64,000 nucleotides of DNA from assembly GCA_047974625.1 (NCBI GenBank), contig JBKECK010000044.1:1-64000 (forward strand), in the 5' to 3' direction. Under the pieces are notes generated by a model that was not told the origin of the DNA, made no database searches, and was given only the letters and a program-made list of their open reading frames with translations. The position numbers were made by a program, and so were the translations under genes. Origin of the DNA: CADEDH01 sp047974625 (lineage in GTDB: Bacteria; Actinomycetota; Acidimicrobiia; Acidimicrobiales; SZUA-35). Shown here in pieces: positions 8,173-15,666 of this stretch (the stretch's first letter is position 1; each line of letters begins with the position of its first letter).

Positions 8173-9666
8173 TCAGACCCCGCCCACCACCCCGCCCGAA
8201 CGTTCCCGCCAGGCCAGGATCTCCCGGCCCATAGGGGTGGACGGGGGGCTGGAGGTGAACGGCCACAGCTCGGCGGCGATCCGCCGCCAATTGGCGGTGG
8301 CCTCCAGCTGGGCGAACAGGCCCATGAGCCCGAGCGTGATGCGTTGCACCACCACGAACGACGGGGGCACGTTCAGGAACCGCATCAGGTCCTGGTAGGG
8401 CCCGTTGGTGTCGAACAGGTGCCCGAACCCTGCCGCCGCGTACTCGGTGTCGATGGTGATGGGCCGGTCCTCGAGGACGTAGCGGTAGTAATAGGAGAAG
8501 TAGTCCTCCACCTCGGCGTCGCTGAACGGGGCGTCGGGGGCCAGGATCCCGGCGTCGGTGACAATGCGCCGGAAGGCGGCGGCGTCGCGCTCCACCACCA
8601 TGGTGCGGATCATGTCAGCGAAGAGCTGGGTCTCGGCCTCGGTGAACCGCTTGACCAGGCCGAAGTCGAGGAAGGTCACCTGGCCGCCGGGATTGAACAG
8701 GTAGTTGCCGGGGTGGGGGTCGCCGTTGAAGGCGTGCAGCCGGTAGATGGCCCCGAACGAGAACCGGAACAGGGTCTCGGCGGCCAGGTTTCGCTCCGCC
8801 TGTGACCAGCCGATCACGTCGGAGAACCGGGCCCCGGTGGCCAGGTCGGTGGTCAGCACCTGGGTGGTCGACAGGTCGTCGACCACCCCAGGCACGCTGA
8901 TGAAGGGGTGTCCAGCGAAGTAATGGTGGAACATCCGCTGGTTGGCCGCCTCGATGCCGTAGTCGAGCTCCTCCACCAGTCGGTCCGAGATCTCGGCCAC
9001 GATCGGTTCCGGGTCGACGCTCGGGAACATGGCGGCCAACCCCCCGAAGATCCACCCCGCGTTGCCGAGGTCGGCCGCAACCGCGTCGGCCACCCCCGGG
9101 TACTGGACCTTGACCGCCACCGCCCGGCCCCCGGCGGTGATGGCCCGGTGGACCTGCCCGATCGAGGCCGAGGCGATCGGCACCGGATCCCACTCCAGGA
9201 ACAACCGGTCCGGGTGGGCACCCAGCTCGTCGATCACCTGCCGGGCGGCCAGCTCCGGGGCCATCGGCGGGGCGTCGTGCTGGAGGGAGGCCATGGTCTG
9301 ACGGACGGTGTCGGGCAAACCGGTGTCCAGATAGCTGGCCATCTGCCCGATCTTCATCATCGCCCCCTTCATGTTGCCGAGCTCAGCGGTGACGTCGGCC
9401 GCCGTGCGCAACTGGAACTCGGTGTCGAGAGCGTCCCGCCGCTCGGCCGAGGCGAAGGTGCGCCGGGCCCGGTGCACGGCGTACCGTCCACCACCCCGGG
9501 CCGCCATGCGGGCCAGCCGGAGGTTGCGTTCCACCAGGCGCCGTCCCGACACCGGCCCTGAACCGACCGTCGGCCGGCGACGCCATGCCATCACCCCACC
9601 AGCCGCCACCGCTCCGAGTACGGCCGCACCGGCCACTACCGTTGCCCGTCGCCGAAATCCGGTCAC
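8173..9666 (-). CDS. AarF/UbiB (ABC1) family atypical kinase
   Basis: 497 residues with the UbiB/ADCK signatures: the KxGQ motif in GAMMKIGQMASYLDTGLP, the loop ASASIGQVHRA, AVKVQYPG (ATP-site Lys), NGDPHPGNYLF and the DFG equivalent TFLDFGLVKRF. An N-terminal hydrophobic stretch (about 9-26) suggests membrane anchoring. Family members support quinone or lipid homeostasis, and some have ATPase rather than protein kinase activity. I chose the GTG at 9666 because TACCCT stands 6 nt upstream as a leaderless -10 box and the preceding 47 codons look non-coding. It is divergent from the 9700 gene with only 33 bp between start codons. Confidence 0.87.
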   Translation of the reverse strand: MTGFRRRATVVAGAAVLGAVAAGGVMAWRRRPTVGSGPVSGRRLVERNLRLARMAARGGGRYAVHRARRTFASAERRDALDTEFQLRTAADVTAELGNMKGAMMKIGQMASYLDTGLPDTVRQTMASLQHDAPPMAPELAARQVIDELGAHPDRLFLEWDPVPIASASIGQVHRAITAGGRAVAVKVQYPGVADAVAADLGNAGWIFGGLAAMFPSVDPEPIVAEISDRLVEELDYGIEAANQRMFHHYFAGHPFISVPGVVDDLSTTQVLTTDLATGARFSDVIGWSQAERNLAAETLFRFSFGAIYRLHAFNGDPHPGNYLFNPGGQVTFLDFGLVKRFTEAETQLFADMIRTMVVERDAAAFRRIVTDAGILAPDAPFSDAEVEDYFSYYYRYVLEDRPITIDTEYAAAGFGHLFDTNGPYQDLMRFLNVPPSFVVVQRITLGLMGLFAQLEATANWRRIAAELWPFTSSPPSTPMGREILAWRERSGGVVGGV

Positions 9667-9699
9667 GGGGCCAGGGTAGGGCCTCCTACACTCCGGCCC
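9667..9699. promoter_or_regulatory. 33-bp divergent promoter pair, both leaderless-type
   Basis: The whole gap between two divergent start codons is 33 bp. On the minus strand TACCCT (9678-9673) is 6 nt before the GTG at 9666. On the plus strand TACACT (9687-9692) is 7 nt before the ATG at 9700. Both match the TANNNT-N6-8-start pattern of leaderless actinobacterial genes. The two -10 boxes are 8 bp apart, so each -35 region falls inside the opposite gene. Confidence 0.62.
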
Positions 9700-10143
9700 A
9701 TGGTTCGACGGCCGCGCGGGGGGAAGAACACGGCCAGGGACCGCGCCCCCCGGTTCCGGCGCCTCTCGGCGGACGAGATCGGCCGGTACGATGTGCTGCC
9801 GGCCCAACTGGCCGTGCGGGTCAGGGTCATCCGGGTTCCCAGGCCCCCGGGGCCGTTCGTGGGCATCACCCTGGGCCGATTCGTCCTCCTGGCCCGGGAC
9901 GTCCCCGTCGACGCCCCCAGCGGCCTACTGGCCCACGAGCTGGTCCACGTCCGCCAGTGGCACGAGCTCGGCGTGGTCGGCTACCTGTGGGGCTACCTGG
10001 GTGACTTCGGTCGCCAGGTGCGCCGCCACCGCTCCTGGCTCCGCGCCTACCGGGACATCCGCGCCGAACGGGAGGCCCGCCACATCGCCTCCGCCTGGGC
10101 CGACCGGCAGACCGACGGGCACCGGCGGGACCGGTCGGGGTGA
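9700..10143 (+). CDS. Small HExxH protein (DUF4157-like)
   Basis: 147 residues, basic, with no signal peptide. The only clear motif is LLAHELVHVRQWHELG (about residues 71-86), an HExxH zinc-metallopeptidase-like site in the HELVHVxQW form found in DUF4157 domains. The rest is short of a full peptidase domain, so catalytic activity is unproven. The ATG at 9700 is supported by TACACT 7 nt upstream. Downstream, the TPM-like gene has its own leaderless-type promoter. The function is unknown to me. Confidence 0.72.
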   Translation: MVRRPRGGKNTARDRAPRFRRLSADEIGRYDVLPAQLAVRVRVIRVPRPPGPFVGITLGRFVLLARDVPVDAPSGLLAHELVHVRQWHELGVVGYLWGYLGDFGRQVRRHRSWLRAYRDIRAEREARHIASAWADRQTDGHRRDRSG

Positions 10144-10201
10144 CCCGGCGGGCCCCACCCACTCCGGCCGCCGGGCCCCGGTGAGCACTAGGCTCGACTG
10201 G

Positions 10202-11401
10202 GTGCGACTTCTCCTGTCGGTGCTGGCTGCGGTGATGGCGTTAACCATGGCGCTGGTCCCTTCCGGCCCCGCCGGGGCCCAGTCGGTGGACGTGAACGCC
10301 CTGGCCGGGGACCTCAGCGCCTCGGGTCACTATCTGGAACGCTCCTCGGGCGATGACGTCGACGCCGCGGTGGCCAACGCCAACGCCAACGGTGTCGCCT
10401 TCACCGAGCTGGACACCAACGCCGACGCCATCGGCCTGGCCCGGCAGTTGTTGGATGCGTCCAACTTCGACGCATCCCGGTACCCGACCGTGCTGGTGGT
10501 CACCAACAGTGGGATGGGGGCGGCCTCCGACACGTGGAGCAGTGCCGACATCCAGGCCGCCGCCGACGCCTCGATCGGGCATTTCCGCAACCGTCAGGTG
10601 GCCAGCGGCCTCGACTCCTTCGTCGGCGCCCTGACCGGCGCCGCCGTGGCCGCCCCGGCCGACTCGTCCGGTTCGGGGGGCGGCTCGGTGTTCCTGTGGG
10701 TCCTGCTCGGCCTCGTGGTGCTCGCGGCCGCGTACTTCGGCGGGCGGGCGGTGGTCAACCGACGGAAGGCGGCCCGTGACGCCGCCGCCGACCTGGCCGC
10801 CGACAAGGCCGAGATCGAGGAGCAGCTCCGCAACAACGCCGACCGGGTGATCAACCTGGGTGACGCCGTGATCGCCGCGGGCCGACCCGACCTGGCCGAC
10901 CTCTACGAGCAGGCCTCCACCACCTACCAGAACGTCAGCCAGGCGATCGGCTCGGCCACCACCCCGGCCGAGGTCGACACCCTCGACGACCAGATCGACA
11001 CCGCTGAGTGGCAGCTCCTGTCGATCGCGGCCCAGCTCAACGGCCAGCCGGTACCTCCCTCCCCGGCGGAACGGGCCGAGGCGGAGGCCCGGGCCGAGGC
11101 CGAGGCGGCCGCCGGCCGGCCCGGCGCATCGGCCTCGGACGACGCCCCGGCGTTGGGGGCCGGCCAGAGCATCGTCGGCGGCGCCCCCGCCCCCTACCGC
11201 GGCACCCCGTCCCGGTCAGCAATGGGCGGACTCGGCGGCCTCCTCGGGGGTCTCGCCCTTGGGGGCCGGCGCGGCCCCTACGGACCGATGTCCCGCCGCA
11301 CCCGGCAACGCCGGTACGGGACCACCTCCCACCGTTCCTCCACCCGGTCTTCGGGCGGTGGCTCCTTCGGCGGGGGAGGTCACGGAGGAGGCACGTTCTG
11401 A
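10202..11401 (+). CDS. Secreted/membrane protein with TPM-like domain and Gly-rich tail
   Basis: About 399 residues. An N-terminal signal peptide (LLLSVLAAVMALTMALVPSG, likely cleaved after AGA) precedes an extracytoplasmic domain of about 130 residues. A membrane helix follows (VFLWVLLGLVVLAAAYFGG), then a charged cytosolic helical region (AADKAEIEEQLRNNADRV) and an Ala/Glu-rich stretch. The end is a Ser/Gly/His tail, GGGSFGGGGHGGGTF. This architecture resembles TPM-domain proteins, whose tails also end in Gly/Ser/Phe repeats. I chose the GTG at 10202 because TAGGCT stands exactly 7 nt before it; the in-frame GTG at 10181 would add seven residues. Function unknown. Confidence 0.72.
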   Translation: MRLLLSVLAAVMALTMALVPSGPAGAQSVDVNALAGDLSASGHYLERSSGDDVDAAVANANANGVAFTELDTNADAIGLARQLLDASNFDASRYPTVLVVTNSGMGAASDTWSSADIQAAADASIGHFRNRQVASGLDSFVGALTGAAVAAPADSSGSGGGSVFLWVLLGLVVLAAAYFGGRAVVNRRKAARDAAADLAADKAEIEEQLRNNADRVINLGDAVIAAGRPDLADLYEQASTTYQNVSQAIGSATTPAEVDTLDDQIDTAEWQLLSIAAQLNGQPVPPSPAERAEAEARAEAEAAAGRPGASASDDAPALGAGQSIVGGAPAPYRGTPSRSAMGGLGGLLGGLALGGRRGPYGPMSRRTRQRRYGTTSHRSSTRSSGGGSFGGGGHGGGTF

Positions 11402-11451
11402 GCCCGGCGACCATCCCCACGCCTGTCACACCGGTCGGGCAAGATCGGAGC

Positions 11452-12276
11452 ATGGCCGAACAGCCAGCGCATCTCTCCCCCTCGTCGGCGTCGGCGTTCC
11501 ACCAGTGCCCCCGGCGCTGGAAGTTCAAGTACGTGGACCGGCAGCCCGAACCGTCGGGCGAAGCCGCCCTGGTGGGCACTTTCGCGCACCGGGTGCTGGA
11601 GCTCCTCGGAGGTCTACCCGCCCCCCTGCGGACCCTCGATCAGGCCAAGGCCCTGGCCAAGGAGGCGTGGCCCGATTTCGCCGCCGAGGAGGACTACGGC
11701 GCCTTGGACCACGACGATGCGGCGGGGCGGGCGTTCCGCTGGCAGGCGTGGCTGGCCATCAACGGGCTCTGGACCCTGGAGGACCCGGCCAACGTCCACA
11801 TCGTGTCCACCGAGCAGAAGGTGGCGGTGGACTTGGGCGACGTGCCCTTCGTCGGGGTGATCGACCGGGTCGACCGCAACGGTGATGAATTGGTGGTGAC
11901 CGACTACAAATCCGGCACCCTGCCCCGGGTGCGGTACCGGGGTGAGAAGATCCAGCAGGTCATGCTGTACGCGGCCGCCCTGGCCCGCCTCACCGGCGAC
12001 GCCCCCCACCGGGCCCGGCTGTTGTATCTCGGCCAGCGGATCATCGAGGTGGCCGTCACCGATCGTCGCCTGGAGGAGGTGGAGGCCGAACTGGCCTCCA
12101 CCTGGAACGCCGTCACCACCGCCTGCACCACCGACGGGTTCGACCCGAACCCCGGGATCCTGTGCGGCTGGTGCCCCTTCGTGGACCAGTGCGTGGAGGG
12201 ACGGGCCGAGCTGGAGCGCCGGGCCGAGGCCGGCACCCTCCCCGCCCACGCCCCGGCCAAGGACCTGGTCGCCTGA
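11452..12276 (+). CDS. RecB-family PD-(D/E)XK nuclease with Fe-S-type cysteines
   Basis: 274 residues. SPSSASAFHQCPRRWKFKYV carries the first Cys. The nuclease core has GTFAHRVLE, then VPFVGVIDRVDRNGDELVVT with the catalytic Asp, DYKSG with the catalytic Lys, and GEKIQQVMLYAAAL (the Gln/Tyr motif). The end has CGWCPFVDQC, three Cys which with the first make the C...C-x2-C-x5-C iron-staple layout of AddB/Cas4-like nucleases. It lacks a helicase domain. It probably trims DNA ends in repair, but the partner is unknown. The ATG start at 11452 gives a compact family-size protein. Confidence 0.87.
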   Translation: MAEQPAHLSPSSASAFHQCPRRWKFKYVDRQPEPSGEAALVGTFAHRVLELLGGLPAPLRTLDQAKALAKEAWPDFAAEEDYGALDHDDAAGRAFRWQAWLAINGLWTLEDPANVHIVSTEQKVAVDLGDVPFVGVIDRVDRNGDELVVTDYKSGTLPRVRYRGEKIQQVMLYAAALARLTGDAPHRARLLYLGQRIIEVAVTDRRLEEVEAELASTWNAVTTACTTDGFDPNPGILCGWCPFVDQCVEGRAELERRAEAGTLPAHAPAKDLVA

Positions 12277-12292
12277 CCCCGACGGTCACCCT

Positions 12293-12348
12293 GATCAGAC
12301 AGCCCCGATCTGACAGCCCCGATCCGACAGCCCCGATCTGACAGCCCC
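12293..12348. repeat. Four tandem 14-nt repeats
   Basis: Units GATCAGACAGCCCC, GATCTGACAGCCCC, GATCCGACAGCCCC and GATCTGACAGCCCC run without gaps and differ only at base 5. They start 17 nt after the nuclease gene's stop codon. The rest of the gap up to the DUF2510 gene (12349-12567) shows nothing I recognise beyond high GC. Confidence 0.9.
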
Positions 12349-12567
12349 GACCCGCCGATCGCGCTGGCCCGTCGGGGCCCCGTCGGGCCACCAATCCGGA
12401 ACGGCGCGACGGGCCCGGCCGGCGCGGCGCCTATCCTCCAGCGTCGGCTTTCCCGGTCCGGAACCGATCAAGATTCGGACCCGAGGCGCCGATGTCAGCC
12501 GGAGCGAGCGAGCCGCCCACCTGCGTCTCGCCTCACCCGGACGTTCGCATCAACGGGGATGTGGGAG

Positions 12568-12741
12568 ATGAGTCTCGACACCAGCAACGAAACCACGGCC
12601 GCATTACGGCCCGGTTGGTACCAGGACCCGAACCGGGAGCACAAGTACCGCTACCACGACGGGCGTGAGTGGACGGCGCACGTCACCCACCACGGCCCGA
12701 CCCCGTGCCGCGGCTGCTTCCGTCCCCCGGCCGGCGGGTAA
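12568..12741 (+). CDS. Small stand-alone DUF2510 protein
   Basis: 57 residues, most of it one DUF2510 motif: PGWYQDPNREHKYRYHDGRE followed by WTAHVTHHG. DUF2510 is normally the N-terminal cytosolic module of actinobacterial membrane proteins; here it stands alone with a short CRGCF-containing Pro/Gly tail and no membrane helix. I chose the ATG at 12568; an in-frame ATG at 12559 would add three residues. It is convergent with the acyl-CoA synthetase gene through a shared hairpin. Function unknown. Confidence 0.7.
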   Translation: MSLDTSNETTAALRPGWYQDPNREHKYRYHDGREWTAHVTHHGPTPCRGCFRPPAGG

Positions 12742-12757
12742 GCCGGCTCCGCCGGCC
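12729..12757. terminator. Bidirectional hairpin between convergent genes
   Basis: GGCCGGCGG (12729-12737) pairs perfectly with CCGCCGGCC (12749-12757) around an 11-nt loop that contains the DUF2510 stop codon region. The 9-bp GC stem has no T-run and sits between convergent stop codons, so it could serve both directions. Confidence 0.5.
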
Positions 12758-12762
12758 CGGGA

Positions 12763-14348
12763 TCAGCGGTCGGCGGGAGCGGGGGCGGCGGCTCCGGTGA
12801 GCAGTTCGACGAGGCGGAACTTCTGCACCTTGCCCATCGGGTTCCGGGGCAGTTCGTCGACGACGTCGACCCGACGGGGACACTTGTAGTGGGCCAGCCG
12901 GTCCCGGCAGAACCCGATGACCTCCTCGGGGTCGACGGTGGCGCCGGGCACCGCGACCACAACGGCGGTGACCCGCTCGCCCCACGTCGGATCGTCCAGG
13001 CCGACCACGGCCGCTTCGCCGACGGCGGGGTGCTCCAGCAGGATCCGTTCCACCTCGGCGCAGTACACATTCTCACCGCCGCTGATGATCATGTCCTTGA
13101 CCCGGTCGACGATGGTGAGTCGGCCGTCGGGCCGGAGCACCCCGACGTCCCCGGAGCGGATGTAGCCGTCATCGAGCAGGGCGGCGGCCGTGGCCTCGGG
13201 CCGTCCCAGGTAGCCGGCGAAGGGGACGATCGACCGGGCCACCACCTCTCCGGGTTCCCCATCGGGCACCGGCCCGAGGGTTTCGGGGTCGACCACCCGG
13301 ACCTCGCTCCCGACCAAGGGCCAGCCCACTGAGTGGGGCACGAGGTCGGCCCGGTCCTTGTCCTCGTAGGTCAGCCATCCCCCCTCGGTCCAGCCGTAGG
13401 CCTCGGTGATCCTGGCCCGGGGGAACACCTCGAACGCCCGGTCCAGCAGGGTGAGGGGCCCGGGGGCGCCCGAGGACAACACCCGTTCGGTGGCCTCCAG
13501 GCGGGGACGGCCCGCCTCATCCCACGCCTGGACGATCATGGCCAGCATCGACGGGACCAGGAACACCCAGTTGGCGTGGGCCGCGTACTCGGTGAGGGCG
13601 GTGGCGGGGTCGAAGCCGGTCAAGATCCGGTTGCGGCCACCCGACGCCAGGTGGGCCAGGGTGAGGCCGCCGTAGGACATGTGGAACAGCGGGCCAGGGG
13701 TAGACAACACCTGGTCGGGTGACAGGCCGAAGGTCCAGCCCCACTGGGCGAACCGGGTGAACAGGGACCGTGGGTGATGATCGAACCCTTGGGGAACCCG
13801 GTGGTGCCCGAGGTGTAGGCCACCAGGGCCGTGGCGTCCTCCCCGGCCACGTCGGCCACGTCGGCCACGTCGATCACCGTGGCCACGTCGGCCACGTCGG
13901 CCACGTCGATCACGGTGGCCCCGGTGGCGGCGGCCGCCGCCACCGCCAGTTCCAGGAACGGTGCCCCGGCCAGGATCACCGACGCGCCGCTGTCGGCGAG
14001 CACGAACTCGATCTCGGGTGGGGCCAGCCGGTTGTTGACCGGCACCGCGGCCGCCCCGGCCCGCGCCGCGGCCACATAGGCCAGGGCGTGGTCGGCCCCG
14101 TTGGGGAGCAGGATGGCCACCATCGGGCCGTGGGGCCCGGCGGGCACCGGGGCCAGCGCCGAGGCCAGGGTGCCGGTCCGGTTCCAGGCCCGCCGATAGG
14201 TCCACGTCTCGACCGGGTCGGGGCCGTGGGCCGGGTCGATGATCTCGAGCGCCACCCGATCGGGGGCGGACCGGGCGGTGGCCCGGATGCAGTCGGTGAC
14301 CGTGGACCGCAGACCACGGCGGCGGTCTCCGTGGCGGAGGGCCGGCAT
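12763..14348 (-). pseudogene. Acyl-CoA synthetase/AMP-ligase, one-base frameshift
   Basis: ANL-superfamily acid-CoA ligase. The N-terminal frame (14348 to about 13780) has the P-loop-like motif LVAYTSGTTGFPKGSIITH. The C-terminal frame (about 13780-12763) resumes with RSLFTRFAQWGW, then ITEAYGWTEGGW, YIRSGDVG, IVDRVKDMIISGGENVYCAE and the Lys region NPMGKVQKFRL. Adding one C near 13780 restores a continuous 528-residue reading frame of normal length, so this is either recent inactivation or a sequencing error. The enzyme would activate a carboxylate via acyl-AMP. ATG 14348 follows the ketoacyl synthase stop by one base (TGA-G-ATG), so the two genes are translationally coupled. Confidence 0.83.
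13845..13916. repeat. Two 36-nt repeats inside the acyl-CoA synthetase gene
   Basis: Two nearly identical 36-nt units (13845-13880 and 13881-13916) each contain an inner 9-nt period, GTCGGCCAC. In the gene's frame they encode VIDVADVADVAT and VIDVADVADVAG, just upstream of the SGTTGFPKG motif. The repeat lengthens a surface-type linker and keeps frame. Confidence 0.8.
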
Positions 14349-14349
14349 C

Positions 14350-15619
14350 TCAGCGCCGTCCCGGGGCTTCGACGACCACCGACGCGTTCTGACCGCCGAA
14401 GCCGAAGGCGTTGACCTGGACCACCTCGGCCCGGGTGGGCCGGGGCCGGTGCAGGGCCACGTCGAAGCGGATCTCGGGATCGAGCTCGGTGGTTCCGGCC
14501 ACGTTCGGCAGGGCCCCACCGTTGAGGGTGTGGAGGGCAGCGATGACGTTCATGCCCCCCGACGAGGCCCCGGTGTGGCCGGTGTGGCCCTTGAGCCCGG
14601 TGACCACCACTCGGTCGTGGCCAGCGTCGGCGAAAACCCGGTTGAGGGCCCGGATCTCGGCCTCGTCGCCCTTGGGGGTGCCGGTGGCGTGGGCCACCAC
14701 CGCGTCGACGGCATCGGGCCCGAGCCCGGCCGAGTCCTGGGCCTGGGTCATGACCCGGGACTCCCACCGGCCGCTCGGTTCTGGGGATGAGGGGTGGTAA
14801 CCGTCGGCCAGGGACCCGTAGCCGGTGAGCCAGCCCAGCACCGGGGCATGGCGGGCCGCGGCATGGGCGGCGGTTTCGAGGACGAAGAAGGCGGAGCCCT
14901 CACCGGAGACGATGCCGGCCCGGTCGGCGGCGAAGGGCAGCATGGCCCGGGCCGGATCAAGGGCCCCGCTGCTCATCCCGTAGCTGGCCTCCGCGGCGGA
15001 GGTGGCGAGCACGAACTCCTCGTCGCCGGGTTCGTCGCGGCTGTAGCCGCCCTCGGTGCCGCCCACCACGGCCACGTCGGCCCGACCGGTGTCGAGGTAC
15101 AGGGCCGCGGTGCCCAAGGCGTCCAGGGCAGAGGCGCAGGCGGTGGTCACCGTCATCGACGGCCCATGCAGGCCGTGCCGCATGCAGATCTGGGCGGCCG
15201 CCATGTTGCACCAGATCTTGATCTGGGTCTTGGGGTCGACGGCGTCGGGACCGAGGGTGTCGAACTTCCATTGGGCCTTACCCAGGGAGAACAGGCCCCC
15301 CATCGAGGTGCCGTGCACCACGGCGGTGCGGACGGGGTCGAGGGTCTCGGTCCCACCCAGACCGGCCTGACCGAGGGGCCTGTTCGGCGGCGACGAGGGC
15401 GAACCGGGCGAAGCCATCAGTGCCCCTCACCAGGCGGTCGTCGAGATGGTCGACCGGATCGAACCCGTCGGCCAGGCCGGCGAACAGGGCCGGCCGTTCG
15501 GGGCTGGACCACGGCGCCGACCGGATCCCCCGTCTCCCCCCGAGGAGGGCGGCCACGAACGCGTCAGTGGTCAGGCCAATCGGTGAAACCACGCCCGTCC
15601 CGGTGATGGCCAGCCGCAC
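14350..15619 (-). pseudogene. Beta-ketoacyl synthase (KAS II-like), one-base frameshift
   Basis: Condensing enzyme of fatty-acid or polyketide type. The frame from GTG 15619 reads RLAITGTGVVSPIGL through FARFALVAAEQA, then breaks near 15380. The next frame continues with LGQAGLGGTETLDPVRTAVV. Removing one C from CCCC restores 422 residues, the normal length. The catalytic triad is present: Cys in VTTACASALDALG, His in VVAHATGTPKGDEAE and His in GLKGHTGHTGASSGG. The end NAFGFGGQNASVV is typical. GGGGG lies 6-8 nt before the GTG. It is coupled to the downstream acyl-CoA synthetase, suggesting a small acyl-chain assembly operon. The break may be a base-calling error. Confidence 0.83.
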
Positions 15620-15666
15620 GATGTACCCCCAGGAATCGCCGCTCCGCCCTCCGATTCTGTCCCGGG

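Noticed and set aside
12763..14348. Programmed frameshifting in the acyl-CoA synthetase
   Set aside because: There is no slippery heptamer or stimulatory structure at the break; a missing base explains it.
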